DNA of 64,000 nt from Bactericera cockerelli (lineage: Eukaryota > Arthropoda > Insecta > Hemiptera > Triozidae): positions 6,108,822 to 6,172,821 of the forward strand of contig CM044958.1 in the NCBI GenBank assembly GCA_024516035.1, written 5' to 3'. The notes below the pieces were generated by a model. The model was given only the letters and a program-made list of their open reading frames with translations, made no database searches and was not told the origin of the DNA. Of this stretch, positions 32,701-42,283 are shown one piece after another. The translations under genes and the position numbers were made by a program. How positions within the stretch are numbered: position 1 is the first letter of the stretch; every line of letters starts with the position of its first letter.

Positions 32701-32937
32701 GGTCCTAAGATGTTGCTCCGTCCAAAGGAATACACTGTCACTCCAAATAAGTATTAGGGACTATCTCGTCTTTTTATAATATCAAGATGTCTACTATAAA
32801 AATTACCTGAAATGAGTTTTCACAACAAAGACACAAACTTAAAATTCAATTTTTGGAAGTTCTTTTCTTCTAACGAACGGGCTAACAAAGTTTCAAATTT
32901 TGTTTTTATGAGAATACCAGTAATTTGTTTTCTTCAG

Positions 32938-33038
32938 GCCATTTTCATTGTATGAGCTGCCAAGAAGTCCATTTTGATAGATTTCGTGATGATGTTTTTG
33001 TTAACTGTATCAACAATAGCAGCATTGTTGATCATAAT
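32938..33038 (+). CDS. Candidate internal exon (101 nt)
   Basis: A pyrimidine-rich acceptor (TTTGTTTTCTTCAG) precedes it and GTGAGT follows it. The frame, open through the exon with 2+33 codons, reads HFHCMSCQEVHFDRFRDDVF and on to VNCINNSSIVDHN. HFxCxxC recalls the middle of a LIM zinc-binding domain, but the surrounding Cys/His spacing does not complete one. It lies between two copies of a MITE-like repeat, so transposon origin is likely. Confidence 0.22.
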
Positions 33039-33433
33039 GTGAGTTTTATCATCAAGGGCGATTTAATGAGGAGTCAGGAAATACACACGTTGGATTTGAT
33101 TTTAAAGCAAAAGTATACAATACATAATAGTGCGACGACGACTCAAAATAAAGTCAAAGACATAATAAAAATCAAAATAAAAATTATCAGTAGGCGTCAA
33201 GAAAAAATCAGTTTACAGCTAAGTGTTGATTTAGCTCTGTGAGATTGGTAGACTCTCCAACTTGAGGACGTGTTTGGATTAGCTTTAATTTAGGTAATCC
33301 AGTTTCATAAAATGTGCACGGGGGTCAAAATTTTATTGATAGGGCTGAAAAAAAAAAAAAAAAAACAAAAAATCAGTAGCAATCAGAGAGGAGAGGATTA
33401 AAAAATAACCGACTGGTCTCTTTTCTTTTTGGC

Positions 33434-33590
33434 CGAAAGCCCATGTTACACTCACAAAAACACCTGCTAAAACTCAACAACATCCTTTGATTAATAAGAC
33501 AATCAATATGGCAATACCACTGAAAGTGCCAAATTATGAAAACCCTGAATCGGAATTAAAATTAAGATAAGCCAGACACGCTCTCAAAAA
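33434..33590 (+). repeat. MITE-like repeat unit, copy 2
   Basis: It is a diverged copy of 32400-32560, about 1 kb downstream in the same orientation. Confidence 0.55.
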
Positions 33591-33619
33591 AATAAACAAA
33601 TAATAATAACACCCTCTAA

Positions 33620-33735
33620 TGGAATTTAACCACCAGGTGAGGTTAATGCCCAAAGCATTTTCAACAACCAAACCCTCACAGTCTTACTATTATTTATTCA
33701 CAAACTCAAATTAACGAGGAAAAGTCATGCACTGA
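33620..33735 (-). repeat. SINE-E, left part of a split copy
   Basis: SINE-E body words (TTAACCACCAGGTGAGGTTA, CACAAACTCAAATTAACGAG) run to CATGCACTG, where the family should continue into its tRNA-like head. That head appears about 620 bp later at 34362-34440. Confidence 0.75.
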
Positions 33736-33742
33736 TTTGATT

Positions 33743-34350
33743 GATTTGATTTTAGATTTTGAAAAAATTCATTTATTTATATTTTTTTTTATTATTATTA
33801 CAAAAATTCATCCCTAAAGCTAATGGAGAAATGTATGATTGTATCACCTTCTTTAGTATTCTAAACTCCAAAATTGACACACCTGATCTTCTTTCTGCAA
33901 TCAATATCAACATTCCTTCTTACACTACTCGAGCTCCTCTTCCCTTTAAACCACCTTTCATTCGTACTTCTTATTTGCAAAATTCCCCCATGATCAGGTT
34001 TCAGAGAACAGCTAACCTTCATAATAGTATCGACTTTTTTTTCACTTCCATTGATTTTCTCAAAGCTTACTTCTCTGATATATAATGTTTCTAGTTTACT
34101 TTCTCTTTCTTTCCCAATTCTTTTCCTCATCAAATTCACTTCCCTCTATTATTCTTGTTGCTGGTTTTATTTGATTTTTGTATTGGTTAAGTATGCATTT
34201 TACTTGTTAGTTTTAGTGCAATTTGATAGTTAGTGTGTAAGTTTAGTTAAGTTAATATTAATTATTAAATTTTTAATGCCTATTAGTTAGGGTAAATATT
34301 GTAATTTAGTTAGTACAGGGTCCGCCCGTTTGTGATTTAAATAAATAAAT
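33743..34350 (+). mobile_element. 5'-truncated LINE 3' end inserted in SINE-E
   Basis: A frame ending at TAA 34083-34085 matches the usual C-terminal tail of insect non-LTR (jockey/CR1-like) reverse transcriptases: a DTPDLLSAININIPSY-type phrase, then basic/Pro-rich IRTSYLQNSPMIRF, then SIDFFFTSIDFLK. About 260 bp of 3' UTR follows, ending AAATAAATAAAT. Only the last ~90 residues of the reverse transcriptase protein survive. The element interrupts SINE-E, so it is the younger insertion. Confidence 0.75.
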
Positions 34351-34361
34351 GCTAACTTTTT

Positions 34362-34440
34362 GGGTTAGATTCAAACCAACGGATTCCTAAGCTATCTGGG
34401 TTCCAGACTAGCGCATTAGGTACTTGACTACCAGTGTACG
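34362..34440 (-). repeat. SINE-E, tRNA-like head of the split copy
   Basis: AAACCAACGGATTCCTAAGC, CCAGACTAGCGCATTAGG and TTGACTACCAGTG correspond to the SINE-E head. The B box is decayed. Confidence 0.7.
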
Positions 34441-35529
34441 GTAGTCAAGTAGTAGCAACCAGAATTTTCCCCTGACACACACTATCCGTCATCCATTTCG
34501 TTCCAGCGTAATGTTCTGTCCGACAGCCATGATCGGACCTGTCAACATCTCGGCTACCCAATATCGCCTGTCTCCACAACAACGGACGAATTAGTCAAGC
34601 CATGTCAACCCAGATTGGTGACTGGACGGTTCGGATCCAGTTTGGCACCTCTGGGTCGGGCTTTCCCACGATCTGTTTTGAATGAAGCCTTCGCCAGGCG
34701 TGTCGAGACTCTTGATGAGTTTATTAGAGTTGCGGTGAGGATGCCTATTAGATTAAACACCAAATGTGTCCGGACAATGTACAGGGTCCCTCGAATGAGT
34801 TTTATTAATTTGATTCGCTTCATTGGAAGCGAAGATAAAGACAGATTAAAAGAAAGCCCTTCCCAGAGCAAAAATTCACTAAGGGCGAAATTTATAGACG
34901 GTTTTGTAATACCTCTATGGAACTGTGGATCTAAGTCTAGATTTTAAGTATTTTCTTGGATGGTAAAAACCGATGCTAAGTCATGACTTGAGATCTTTAG
35001 TTTGTCTATTAAGTTCACCCTAGAATTTTAATTTACTTAAAAATAAGACTGCAATTTGCCTATCTCGTGGTTTTTTCAAGATGACTTCAATGAAACAATT
35101 TTCATCACTGAATTGGTAGGTTATATTTATCAGAAGTAAATTTTCAATAAAATTAATAGTACAGATGCAGTTACAAATCAATGAATGGTACAGATGGAAT
35201 ACCTCTATAAGAATATACTTTCAATTAGACTTTTAAGAAAACGTCAGACCCTGTAGTTAACTAGAACCTAATCGTATGCTCATTATCTCCACATCTTAAA
35301 GTAGACTCAAGTTACCGTGATCATTACAAGATGAAGACATCAACAGTATCAAGACATGAGAGACGAGAGTCAGGAATAACTTTATGGACCAACTCGGAAT
35401 AAAGGTAGTAAATTCATGTAACAGAATCTGAAGAATCTTCCTGAGAGAGATTTGTTTCCAGAATTATTCAAACTATTAATAACAACAAATTAGGAAACCT
35501 CAGGTGAAATAACATAAAAATATATTCAT
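34441..35529. other. Spacer with a GC-richer block
   Basis: 34470-34800 is clearly less AT-rich and open on both strands (34615-34947 plus, 34605-34871 minus). The plus product includes NEAFARRVETLDEFIRVAVR. It may be a gag-like or other transposon fragment, but no zinc knuckle or enzyme motif is present. The rest is AT-rich. Confidence 0.35.
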
Positions 35530-35662
35530 CGACCTCAGTATCTTGATGGATAGGGCGGCGGACTTAAAACCTGGATGTCGGTCGTTCAGGTTTCAGCGTA
35601 GATTTAGTAAAAGGGGTTTGAGTAGTAGTGATATCACGAAAGTGATCAGCACAAATGTAATA
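35530..35662 (+). repeat. SINE-B
   Basis: CGACCTCAGTATCTTGATGG, TAGGGCGGCGGACTT, then CAGCGTAGATTTAGTAAAAG and GTGATATCACGAAAGTGAT. The B box has a short deletion (GGTCGTTCAGG). Confidence 0.8.
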
Positions 35663-35947
35663 ACTTTTTTTTAATTTTTTTTTTAAATAATATATTCACT
35701 TGACTTGCAAGCCTAAAAAACCTGGTTCCTAGAGATATAATATTAAGTCGTATTTTTCTTTCTAACCAAAAAAAAATTCCTGGTTAGGTTTCTTCCAAAT
35801 ATTTCCATTTTATTCCAAGGTCATTCGTAAAAGAAAAATGCGTTTGGTTACTTTTAAAGATAAACAATGGACTTAACCTATAAAAGAACTGGAAGCAAGA
35901 ATTTTCTACTTCCACTTTGGTTAACTTTGGAAGTGGAAATATTTCCT

Positions 35948-36006
35948 CTTCCAAAAGAAAAATGACTTGCTTCCAGTTTGGAAGCAAGTCATTTTTCTTT
36001 TGGAAG
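35948..36006. repeat. Perfect 27-bp hairpin
   Basis: Positions 35948-35974 (CTTCCAAAAGAAAAATGACT...) are the exact reverse complement of 35980-36006, with 5 bases between. A second, imperfect inverted CTTCCACTTTGG / CTTTGGAAGTGG pair lies just upstream (about 35908-35936). Confidence 0.85.
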
Positions 36007-36339
36007 AAAAGTGCGACATTAGTATCTCTCAATTTCGTATTGTGGTCAAAATCTCAAGTATGAAGATGTTATACTTGTTATACATTATTCAGGGTGTGAG
36101 ATCACAGCCAAATTCACATTGGCCATCTGGCAATAGAACTTGTTATTTACTTTTAAAAAATAACTAGAATGGAATACAAAAATTGTTAAAAAATACTATA
36201 CACAAACTTTTGTAATGGAGCTTCCAACAGAAACATCCCAGTTTAGAATTTATTAGATTTTTTAAAGAAGGGCTGGACGACGGAAAAATATAATATCAAT
36301 TTTTTTGTATATCTAAATAATAAAATTAAATAGTAAACC

Positions 36340-36660
36340 ATTTCCGGAGCAAGCTAATGTTCCCAGACACATCACGAAACCACCAGCTGTGACCGATAAC
36401 TATCGTTTCCTACGCTTCCTATCGATTACACTAGGTATCGAACTTATTTGCATCTATTGACCCCTTATTTAGCTAATTAATATGCATCTATTTGAATGGG
36501 TTATCTTACGGACATGCTGTGAATTACGAATTCATGCACGGACTTCTGAAACGGACCAGGGTGTCTGACCATAGATTATGTGCACCGGTGAGGTGTCTTT
36601 ATTAGGTAGAAATTAAGGCTTCCACTGTGAGTTGTTTCGTGAAACCAAAAACCAAATTAA
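36340..36660. promoter_or_regulatory. Candidate cis-regulatory island
   Basis: It is a non-repetitive block with dense transcription-factor-like words: TATCGATTACACTAGGTATC, ATTTGCAT (POU octamer), TAGCTAATTAATATGCATCT (homeodomain and POU-like), CGATAACTATCG and TGTGCACCGG. It is free of SINE sequence and has no sustained open frame. The function is inferred from motif clustering alone. Confidence 0.35.
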
Positions 36661-37350
36661 TATTCAATACACAAGAACAACAAAATGATTTTTAAGTATT
36701 ATAAATAATAAGCTCCGATTTGAGTGAGTTTGGCCGAATTGCACATTGCTCTATTTGAAAGTTTCTCCATCCAAATCTGATTGACTTGAAACTCTGCCTA
36801 GCATACAGGTAGTGTGGACTTTACAGAATTAGGACTTCAATCCATGATTCCTATTTTTTTAAAGGATTTTTACCATCAAATTGAATGGTGGACTTTACAG
36901 AGTTAGGACTTCAATCCATGATTCCTATCTTTTAAATATTTTTACCATAAAATTGAATTAAATTTTTTCAAAGTAAACTGCTACATGCTGATTAAAAACT
37001 TATGAGACTTCCAAGTCAGATATATTTGACGAGGCTTTTGATGTAACTACATATGAATTATGTAGTTGTAAAAATGAATAGGAAAACTACGGAATGAATA
37101 GGAAACCGGCCATTGCAACAAACACTTTTGTAAAAGAAATCTAAAGAAAAATATTAAATACTCCGAGAATAGCAAATAAAATATTTACCAAAACCGAATG
37201 TCAGCCTCTGAAAACACAATTGGATGTAAGCTTGATAGAAAAGCCTGATCAAAAAATTTGATCTCGTTTGAACAAGGAAAAGTAATTAAATAAGTCTAAG
37301 CCTAAAATACTACCAAAATTGCTAGAACAGTTACAAAATCCAAATTCATA
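36661..37350. other. AT-rich spacer with a short direct repeat
   Basis: GTGGACTTTACAG followed by TTAGGACTTCAATCCATGAT occurs at about 36815-36848 and again at 36887-36922, an imperfect duplication of about 70-bp period. Nothing else was recognised. Confidence 0.55.
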
Positions 37351-37493
37351 ACCAACTTCAGTAGTTTGATCGATAGGACGACGGATTTGTAACCTGGAGG
37401 TCGGTGGTTCAAGTCCTGATTTCAGCGTAGCTTTAGTAAAGCGAGTTCTAGAAGTTGTGATATCACGAAAGTAATGAGCACAAATATGATAAA
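37351..37493 (+). repeat. SINE-B, left of a head-out inverted pair
   Basis: The head reads ACCAACTTCAGTAGTTTGAT, GGTCGGTGGTTCAAGTCC, with the body TTTAGTAAAGCGAGTTCTAG. Its 3' end is 20 bp from the 3' end of an opposed copy. Confidence 0.85.
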
Positions 37494-37512
37494 AATCTAA
37501 ATATGATGTTAA

Positions 37513-37655
37513 GTTATCATTTTAGTGTTAATCTCTTTCGTGATACTACACTTACTCAAACTCACTTTACTAAATTGTTGCTTAAGTTGGGACTTAAACC
37601 ACCGACTTCCAGATTACAAGCCCGCCTCCTTATCGACAAACCTACTGAAGTCGGT
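37513..37655 (-). repeat. SINE-B, right of the inverted pair
   Basis: The minus-strand head has GTAGGTTTGTCGATAAGGAG and GGTGGTTTAAGTCCC. Together with 37351-37493 it forms a tail-to-tail inverted repeat of about 143-bp arms. Confidence 0.85.
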
Positions 37656-38290
37656 AAAAAATCCAAATTCATAATCATGTACATTTCAACTCTCAAACTC
37701 AAATTTCGGGAAAGCACCCAAACTTCAGCATATGAATAAGCGTGGAATTCTTTCTCTGATGTAAATTTTCGTCGCCATATGGTGCCTTGTTGAGAAGATA
37801 GCAATACCCATCTTGCCTCTCTCAGCAGTCCATTGGGTATTGAGTCGTCCGTTACTTTGTTTATTGCTTTTGCTTTTGGGTCTTTGTTCGGGTGATCTCT
37901 GCGCACAATGTGCGGCCGATTGTGGAATCAACTGTTGCTTCGAGGTGTTCTTGGCTTTTAGTAGTTCTGAATGTTGGGATGGGTGGTCACTTGGTCAGAT
38001 TTGTGGGATTCCATTCATCATCATCACTGAGTAGTGACATCGTGTTTGATATGATCGTGTTTAGCGTCACTGAGTAGCCAAACTTGATATTGTCATCAAG
38101 TTCATACAAGGAGGCTTAATATCTAACAAGGGCCCTCATAACCAATATAATGAAAGCCTGATGTTTTTCCACTTTTATACTGACTTTGCTCAAGGTGTCT
38201 AATAAGCAGAGCCAGTGCAAACGAAATATGCAGACTATATGCTTTAGTATGCTTTTACACCATCAGCTCAGGTGGACTAGGGCCGTGGAG
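37656..38290. other. Spacer, GC-richer at 37800-38040
   Basis: Open frames exist on both strands around 37813-38034 (plus) and 37725-37931 (minus, Lys/Gln-rich). No domain was recognised. The plus frame's leucine run and cysteines imitate a secretory peptide (see rejected items). Confidence 0.35.
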
Positions 38291-38407
38291 ATGGCAGTCG
38301 CCAAATACAAGTTTACAATATCCTCTTTATTATGTATTGCAAGCGTCTTGGTATTATACAAAATAGTTCTCGCATTGCAAGCTTGTACCCCTTCGGAAAT
38401 TCACCAG
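38291..38407 (+). CDS. Candidate N-terminal exon or 40-residue membrane peptide
   Basis: ATG at 38291 is in a good context (GTGGAGATGG). The frame encodes MAVAKYKF, then a single hydrophobic segment (TISSLLCIASVLVLYKIVLA, about residues 9-29), then QACTPSEIHQ. It reaches CAG/GT at 38405-38409, a possible but weak donor (GTTTAA). If unspliced it ends one codon later at TAA 38411-38413. The layout of a short basic cytosolic tail, one membrane anchor and a lumenal stem is typical of type II proteins such as Golgi glycosyl- or sulfotransferases. That assignment is inference only. Confidence 0.3.
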
Positions 38408-38578
38408 GTTTAAAACCAATTTTAAGACTGTTAATTTTAAATTGAAGAATAGGAGATAGAAGGGTTTTAATATTTCTTTAATGTCAATATGAATAATGTA
38501 AATAGTCTCTGTCAATACTTTTTCTGTATCAATATCTTCGTTGCTTTTGCAGATTGTTATGCTGTTTTATGCACTAAA

Positions 38579-38830
38579 CAGGCGCGGCCGGTGCTAAGGA
38601 GCTGCGGAACTGTAGCACCCCAGACGAAAGGGAAAAAAGATTTTTTTTTCTTGTCCTAACTTGTGCAAAGTGAAAATTAATACATATTTTTCGAATAATT
38701 AATTTATAATTATTATGGTTGGCCCGATAAACAAACTCAAACTCGTTAGGTACTGAGAGCTCTTTAAATGTCATATTAGTTTGGTTAATGGGGAAGCACA
38801 CCCAAAACATTTTCCCACCGGCCGCGCCTG
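38579..38830. mobile_element. Non-autonomous hAT-type MITE with perfect ends
   Basis: The ends are exact 15-bp inverted repeats, CAGGCGCGGCCGGTG left and its complement right. They are flanked by perfect 8-bp direct repeats GCACTAAA (38571-38578 and 38831-38838). The 252-bp interior has no transposase. It is of a different subfamily from 2533-2915, since the terminal repeats differ after CAG. Confidence 0.93.
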
Positions 38831-38838
38831 GCACTAAA

Positions 38839-39231
38839 TATTTAACATCACAAGACGAAACCAAAGTACTGTACATCCGCAATGTGAAATCGTATTTTTA
38901 GAAAATCCAAGAAGAGTCCCGAGGAAAAGATCTAAAGACCTTTGTTCATTTCACTTTCCATGTCACAGAAGAGAAGAAAAGTTGCATTGTCAGGGACATA
39001 CGAGCTTTGAGTTGTCTCGGAGACAACTTTGGGGTTTCCAAGATAAAAAAAAGCTCAAATTCAGACTTTGTCTAATCTATGATACCTCTTCAATACTCTT
39101 CATGTCACTACTTTCAATAGCAAATAGATGTAAAGAAAAAGAAAATTCGTTACTTCAGGCAGTAGATATTTATATCATACTGATTCTCATATTTTATTAA
39201 ACAAATAATAATAATAAATTATACAATTATA
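38839..39231. other. Spacer, nothing recognised
   Basis: An inverted pair GAGTTGTCTC / GAGACAACTT sits near 39007-39028. Otherwise nothing structured was seen. Confidence 0.4.
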
Positions 39232-39428
39232 GTGGAAGGTAACCACCAGGCAAGGTTAATACTTAAAGCATTATCTAGAACCTAACCATCAGAGTCTTAC
39301 TATTATGTGGTCACAAACTCAAATTAATTATGAAAAATTCATGCACTGGGTGGGACTCGAACCAACGGATCACTACGCTATCTGGATTACCAGACTAGCG
39401 CGTTTCCCACTTCACTACCAGTGCACCA
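39232..39428 (-). repeat. SINE-E, full length
   Basis: This is the reference copy. The minus-strand head begins GGTGCACTGGTAGTGAAGTG (A-box region) with GTTGGTTCGAGTCCCACC (B box). The body has ATTAATTTGAGTTTGTGACC and TTAACCTTGCCTGGTGG. An (AATAAT)n tail lies on the left. Confidence 0.85.
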
Positions 39429-40117
39429 ACAAAATTGGTGTATGGGTAATCACGATGAGTTCTGAAACACTAACAAAAAAAAACACAAATATTTTCTTTG
39501 TATTGATGTTTTGTCAGCGTCTTGAGCTGCAACGAATATTTCTGTTTGTCTCAAACCTGGTCATTATCTAATGGATTCAATCTGCTGTGTCTCTACATTT
39601 TGGAGCGTTGTCTAAACCTACTATTACCAACTAGTTCTGACTGACAGTATTCATCTGAATATCGAAAAGAAAAGACAAAAGAATCTGCTCTTGGGGTATC
39701 TATAGATATCTGTAGATACCTCAGGAAGTCTTCGAGGACCCGCTTTGACTAACTTTTTTGTTATTCATCCTAGATGGGGGTTGTAACATTGAGGTGCTGA
39801 TTACGAATTTTAAATTCATTTTTAGCTTACTGTTACCTTTGAGTCACCCAGTGGCTTTTGGTCCCGTTTCCATACCTAATATGATAAGGAAAGTCGTATG
39901 ATGTTTACACCAGATTTTTTTTAATTTGAATTTAAAGTCGTCGCTATCAACTGCATGGTAACTTGGTAACATCACTATAATTTTAATAATAAAGATCTTT
40001 GGGGCAAGGACTCTGAATGTTACAGACCTCTCTTTAACCCGGGATCAGTACGGTTCGGTTTTGTAACGTATCCAGTACACGGTAACGTTGTGAGAGAAAT
40101 CTCTCACAACCGTACTG
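39429..40117. other. Spacer, nothing recognised
   Basis: A palindromic GTGAGAGAAATCTCTCAC lies at about 40091-40108, next to SINE-D. No coding signal was seen. Confidence 0.4.
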
Positions 40118-40300
40118 ATTGCCGACCTCCATGGATCAGTGGTTAAGAGCATTGGTTGCTGACCCGGAGGTTGCGGGTTTGAATTCCTGCCGGAGCGAAA
40201 AATTCTGACCGAGTTTTTCCGTTTCCGGAATGGCATAGGTGTAAAGGTAAAGTGCCTTAAAGTAATGCGAAAGCGGTTCCGGGGCAAATCTACCTTTTTT
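40118..40300 (+). repeat. SINE-D, reference copy
   Basis: GCCGACCTCCATGGATCAGT and GGTTAAGAGCATTGGT (A-box region), GTTGCGGGTTTGAATTCCTG (B box), then TTTCCGGAATGGCATAGG, GGTAAAGTGCC and GCGAAAGCGGTTCCGGGGC. It ends in an A-rich tail. Confidence 0.75.
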
Positions 40301-40369
40301 ATATAAAAAAAAACCGTACTGATTGCGGGTTCAATAAATATTCATTAAAAAAAAAAAATCTTTCTCCAG

Positions 40370-40433
40370 AAATCAGCCTCCAAAGCTCCACCGTCCCTCG
40401 GGGACCGAACAGATCCTCCCGGAGACTAGCGAC
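40370..40433 (+). CDS. Candidate 64-nt exon in a GC-rich patch
   Basis: The acceptor AATCTTTCTCCAG and donor GAC/GTGAGTG bracket it. Two of three frames are open (NQPPKLHRPSGTEQILPETS or ISLQSSTVPRGPNRSSRRLA). Its GC content is far above the surrounding DNA. It could equally be 5' UTR, given the GC box and G-run downstream. Confidence 0.28.
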
Positions 40434-40587
40434 GTGAGTGTCTTACTTAATTTTTATTTTAAAACGAAAACGTCACTCAAAAATCTTTCCCAACCCCCGA
40501 GCTGAAGCCACTCAGAAGGAAAAACGAGAAAGGAAGGAACTTACGGGGGCAAATCTGATTTACAAGGGAATAGAGGAGGGCGCGGCC

Positions 40588-40645
40588 GGCGGGGGGGGGG
40601 GGGGGGGGGGGGGTTGCGATTATACGACATGGGCGGGGCTCCGGC
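40588..40645 (+). promoter_or_regulatory. G-run plus GC box
   Basis: A run of about 22-26 G residues after GCGCGGCCGGC is followed at about 40630 by ATGGGCGGGGCTCC, a classical Sp1-type GC box. A CpG-rich promoter is possible. The G-run may also be an assembly-sensitive simple repeat. Confidence 0.3.
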
Positions 40646-40739
40646 AAAACTGGAATTTTCTAATAATAATTATTAATACCTTGTTTATACTGCCCAATTA
40701 GCAGTATCATGAGAGCAGTATCCATGAGAGGAGCGAGAC

Positions 40740-40825
40740 GGAGGATCAGAGGGATTGAGTTGGCTTACACTCCAGGTGACCCGAGTTTGAATCCCGGTAA
40801 TCAGGCAGGATACAAATTCTTTCGG
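40740..40825 (+). repeat. tRNA-like fragment K
   Basis: GGATCAGAGGGATTGAGTTG then ACCCGAGTTTGAATCCCGG (B-box-like), followed by AATCAGGCAGGATACAAATT. No second copy is seen here, so the family is undefined. Confidence 0.45.
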
Positions 40826-41094
40826 CTCTATACTTTAGGATGTCGGGACCTACCTAGTAAAAACTATTGGGTTTGGGTAGTGGTAGATCACTAAAATAGC
40901 TCATCTTAAAACATAAATGTATAGGTAAATTTAAGATTCGAAAAAATGGAAAATAAGAGGCAGTAGAAATAGTTCCATTGAGTTATATACCTCATCGCCT
41001 CTCAAAGTTCCATTGAGAGGCGAGGAGGTATGGATGGGTTTGCCTTTTGACTTCGCCCTCTGAAAACAAGTCACTTCTGCACGATTAAAGACAT

Positions 41095-41240
41095 TAGCTC
41101 TTTTTTCTATTCTTAAAAGAAAAAGGAGAGAGGAAGAGGATAAGAAGAAGGAGGAGGAGGAGAAAGAGGAGGAGGGGGAGAAAGAGGAGGAGGAGGCAGA
41201 GAAAGAGAAGTAAGAGGAGGAGGAGAAGGAGGGATAAAGA
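41095..41240 (+). repeat. Purine-rich tract
   Basis: GAGGAGGAGAAAG-type repeats cover about 140 bp. The minus strand is open as Ser/Phe-rich frames for compositional reasons. Confidence 0.8.
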
Positions 41241-41441
41241 GTAAGTCGAAAAAATGTCACAAAAATAATATTTTAAGTTTTCTTTCTGAGATTTTCTGTC
41301 TTAACTCGGGGTGCCTCTTGTGGTTTACGTTGTCATCTATTCTCTTCTAACTTTAACCTGTGATATGAACATACTCATTTCTTAGTGATAGTTTTTTCGT
41401 TTATATAATGATAATAATAATAATAACAACAACACTCTTTT

Positions 41442-41638
41442 TTGGAAGGTAACCACCAGGCGAGATTAATGCTCAAACCATTTTCTACCACCTAACCTTC
41501 AGAGTTTTATTATTATGTGGTTACAAACTCAAAGAATTGAGAAAAAAATCATGCACTGGGTGGAGTTCGAACCAACGGATCTCTACGCTACTTGGATTAC
41601 CAGACTAGCGCTTAAACCACTTGACAATCAGAGCACTT
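41442..41638 (-). repeat. SINE-E, full length
   Basis: All family blocks are present, with an (AATAAT)n tail at 41408-41425. The B box (GTTGGTTCGAACTCCACC on the minus strand) is intact. Confidence 0.85.
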
Positions 41639-41667
41639 GATCATTAGGTTTTGTATCGTTCCTTTCA

Positions 41668-41737
41668 TAAAGGTCATATCGAGACCAGGTTTTTACCCTC
41701 CATTCACTGGCAACTTACCAATCAGCTACACATATTT
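41668..41737 (-). repeat. SINE-F body fragment
   Basis: AGGTCATATCGAGACC and TTTTACCCTCCATTCACTGG match the reverse of 3170-3235. The head is absent. Confidence 0.6.
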
Positions 41738-41764
41738 TCAATGAGTACCTACAAAATAATGAAA

Positions 41765-41859
41765 GTGAGAACTTGGGTTTTTTTTTGTAATGTAATTAAA
41801 CCTTTGCGAAACCGCCTAGCTTGTTAGGGTTGTCTAGTCCTTTCCCTGTTTATAGTTCT
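41765..41859 (-). repeat. Family H repeat
   Basis: It is the reverse complement of 28608-28714: GTGAGAACTTGGG at the left end, CTAGCTTGTTAGGGTTGTCT, CCTGTTTATAGTTC at the right end. Confidence 0.65.
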
Positions 41860-41927
41860 AAAGGTTTTTTTTATCTCATTTCTTTCTAGTAAGAACTAAA
41901 AAATAGTGCATACAGAAAAACAGAATG

Positions 41928-42283
41928 GCCAGCCTCCGCGGCGTAACGGTTGTGACTACTGCCCGTAGTCCAGAGATCGTGAGTTTGATTCCCGGTCGGA
42001 GCAGATTTTTCACACATAAAATTCTGTTTCCTCCGCACATGTGAGGCTGGCATTTCCAGCCCTACCCTGACTAGGTGAGGTTAATGTGGGTAGCGGGCAC
42101 GATTCCCAGCGAATGGAGGTTAAAACCCCCGTCCTAATGCAGGACGTTAAATCAAATTGAATTTTTGGTGTTCAGAAGGGCATCTAGCCATAAAAAATAT
42201 GCAAAACCAACCAACCTCAACCATGAGGTTGACCAACGTCGACCCTGCTCCAGCGGGATAAGACAGAGTAAAAGAAGAAGAAG
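41928..42283 (+). mobile_element. SINE-C, complete, with 16-bp target duplication
   Basis: It is flanked by ACAGAAAAACAGAATG at 41912-41927 and 42284-42299. The A box is GCGGCGTAACGGTTGTGACT and the B box GAGTTTGATTCCCGGTCGG. The body contains GTGAGGCTGGCATTTCCAGC, GGTGAGGTTAATGTGGGTAG and GGACGTTAAATCAAATTG. The tail contains GAAGGGCATCTAGCC and GACCCTGCTCCAGCGGG and ends AAGAAGAAG. It is the most intact SINE in the window. Confidence 0.94.

Noticed and set aside
37813..38034. Open frame with a leucine run and several cysteines, resembling a secreted Cys-rich peptide
   Set aside because: The minus strand is also open and equally plausible (Lys/Gln-rich). The stop follows without a conserved Cys framework, and there is no supporting splice or polyadenylation context.
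40588..40614. Long G-run as a structured G-quadruplex gene-control element
   Set aside because: Mononucleotide runs of this length are common and prone to sequencing and assembly error. Kept only as part of the GC-rich block.
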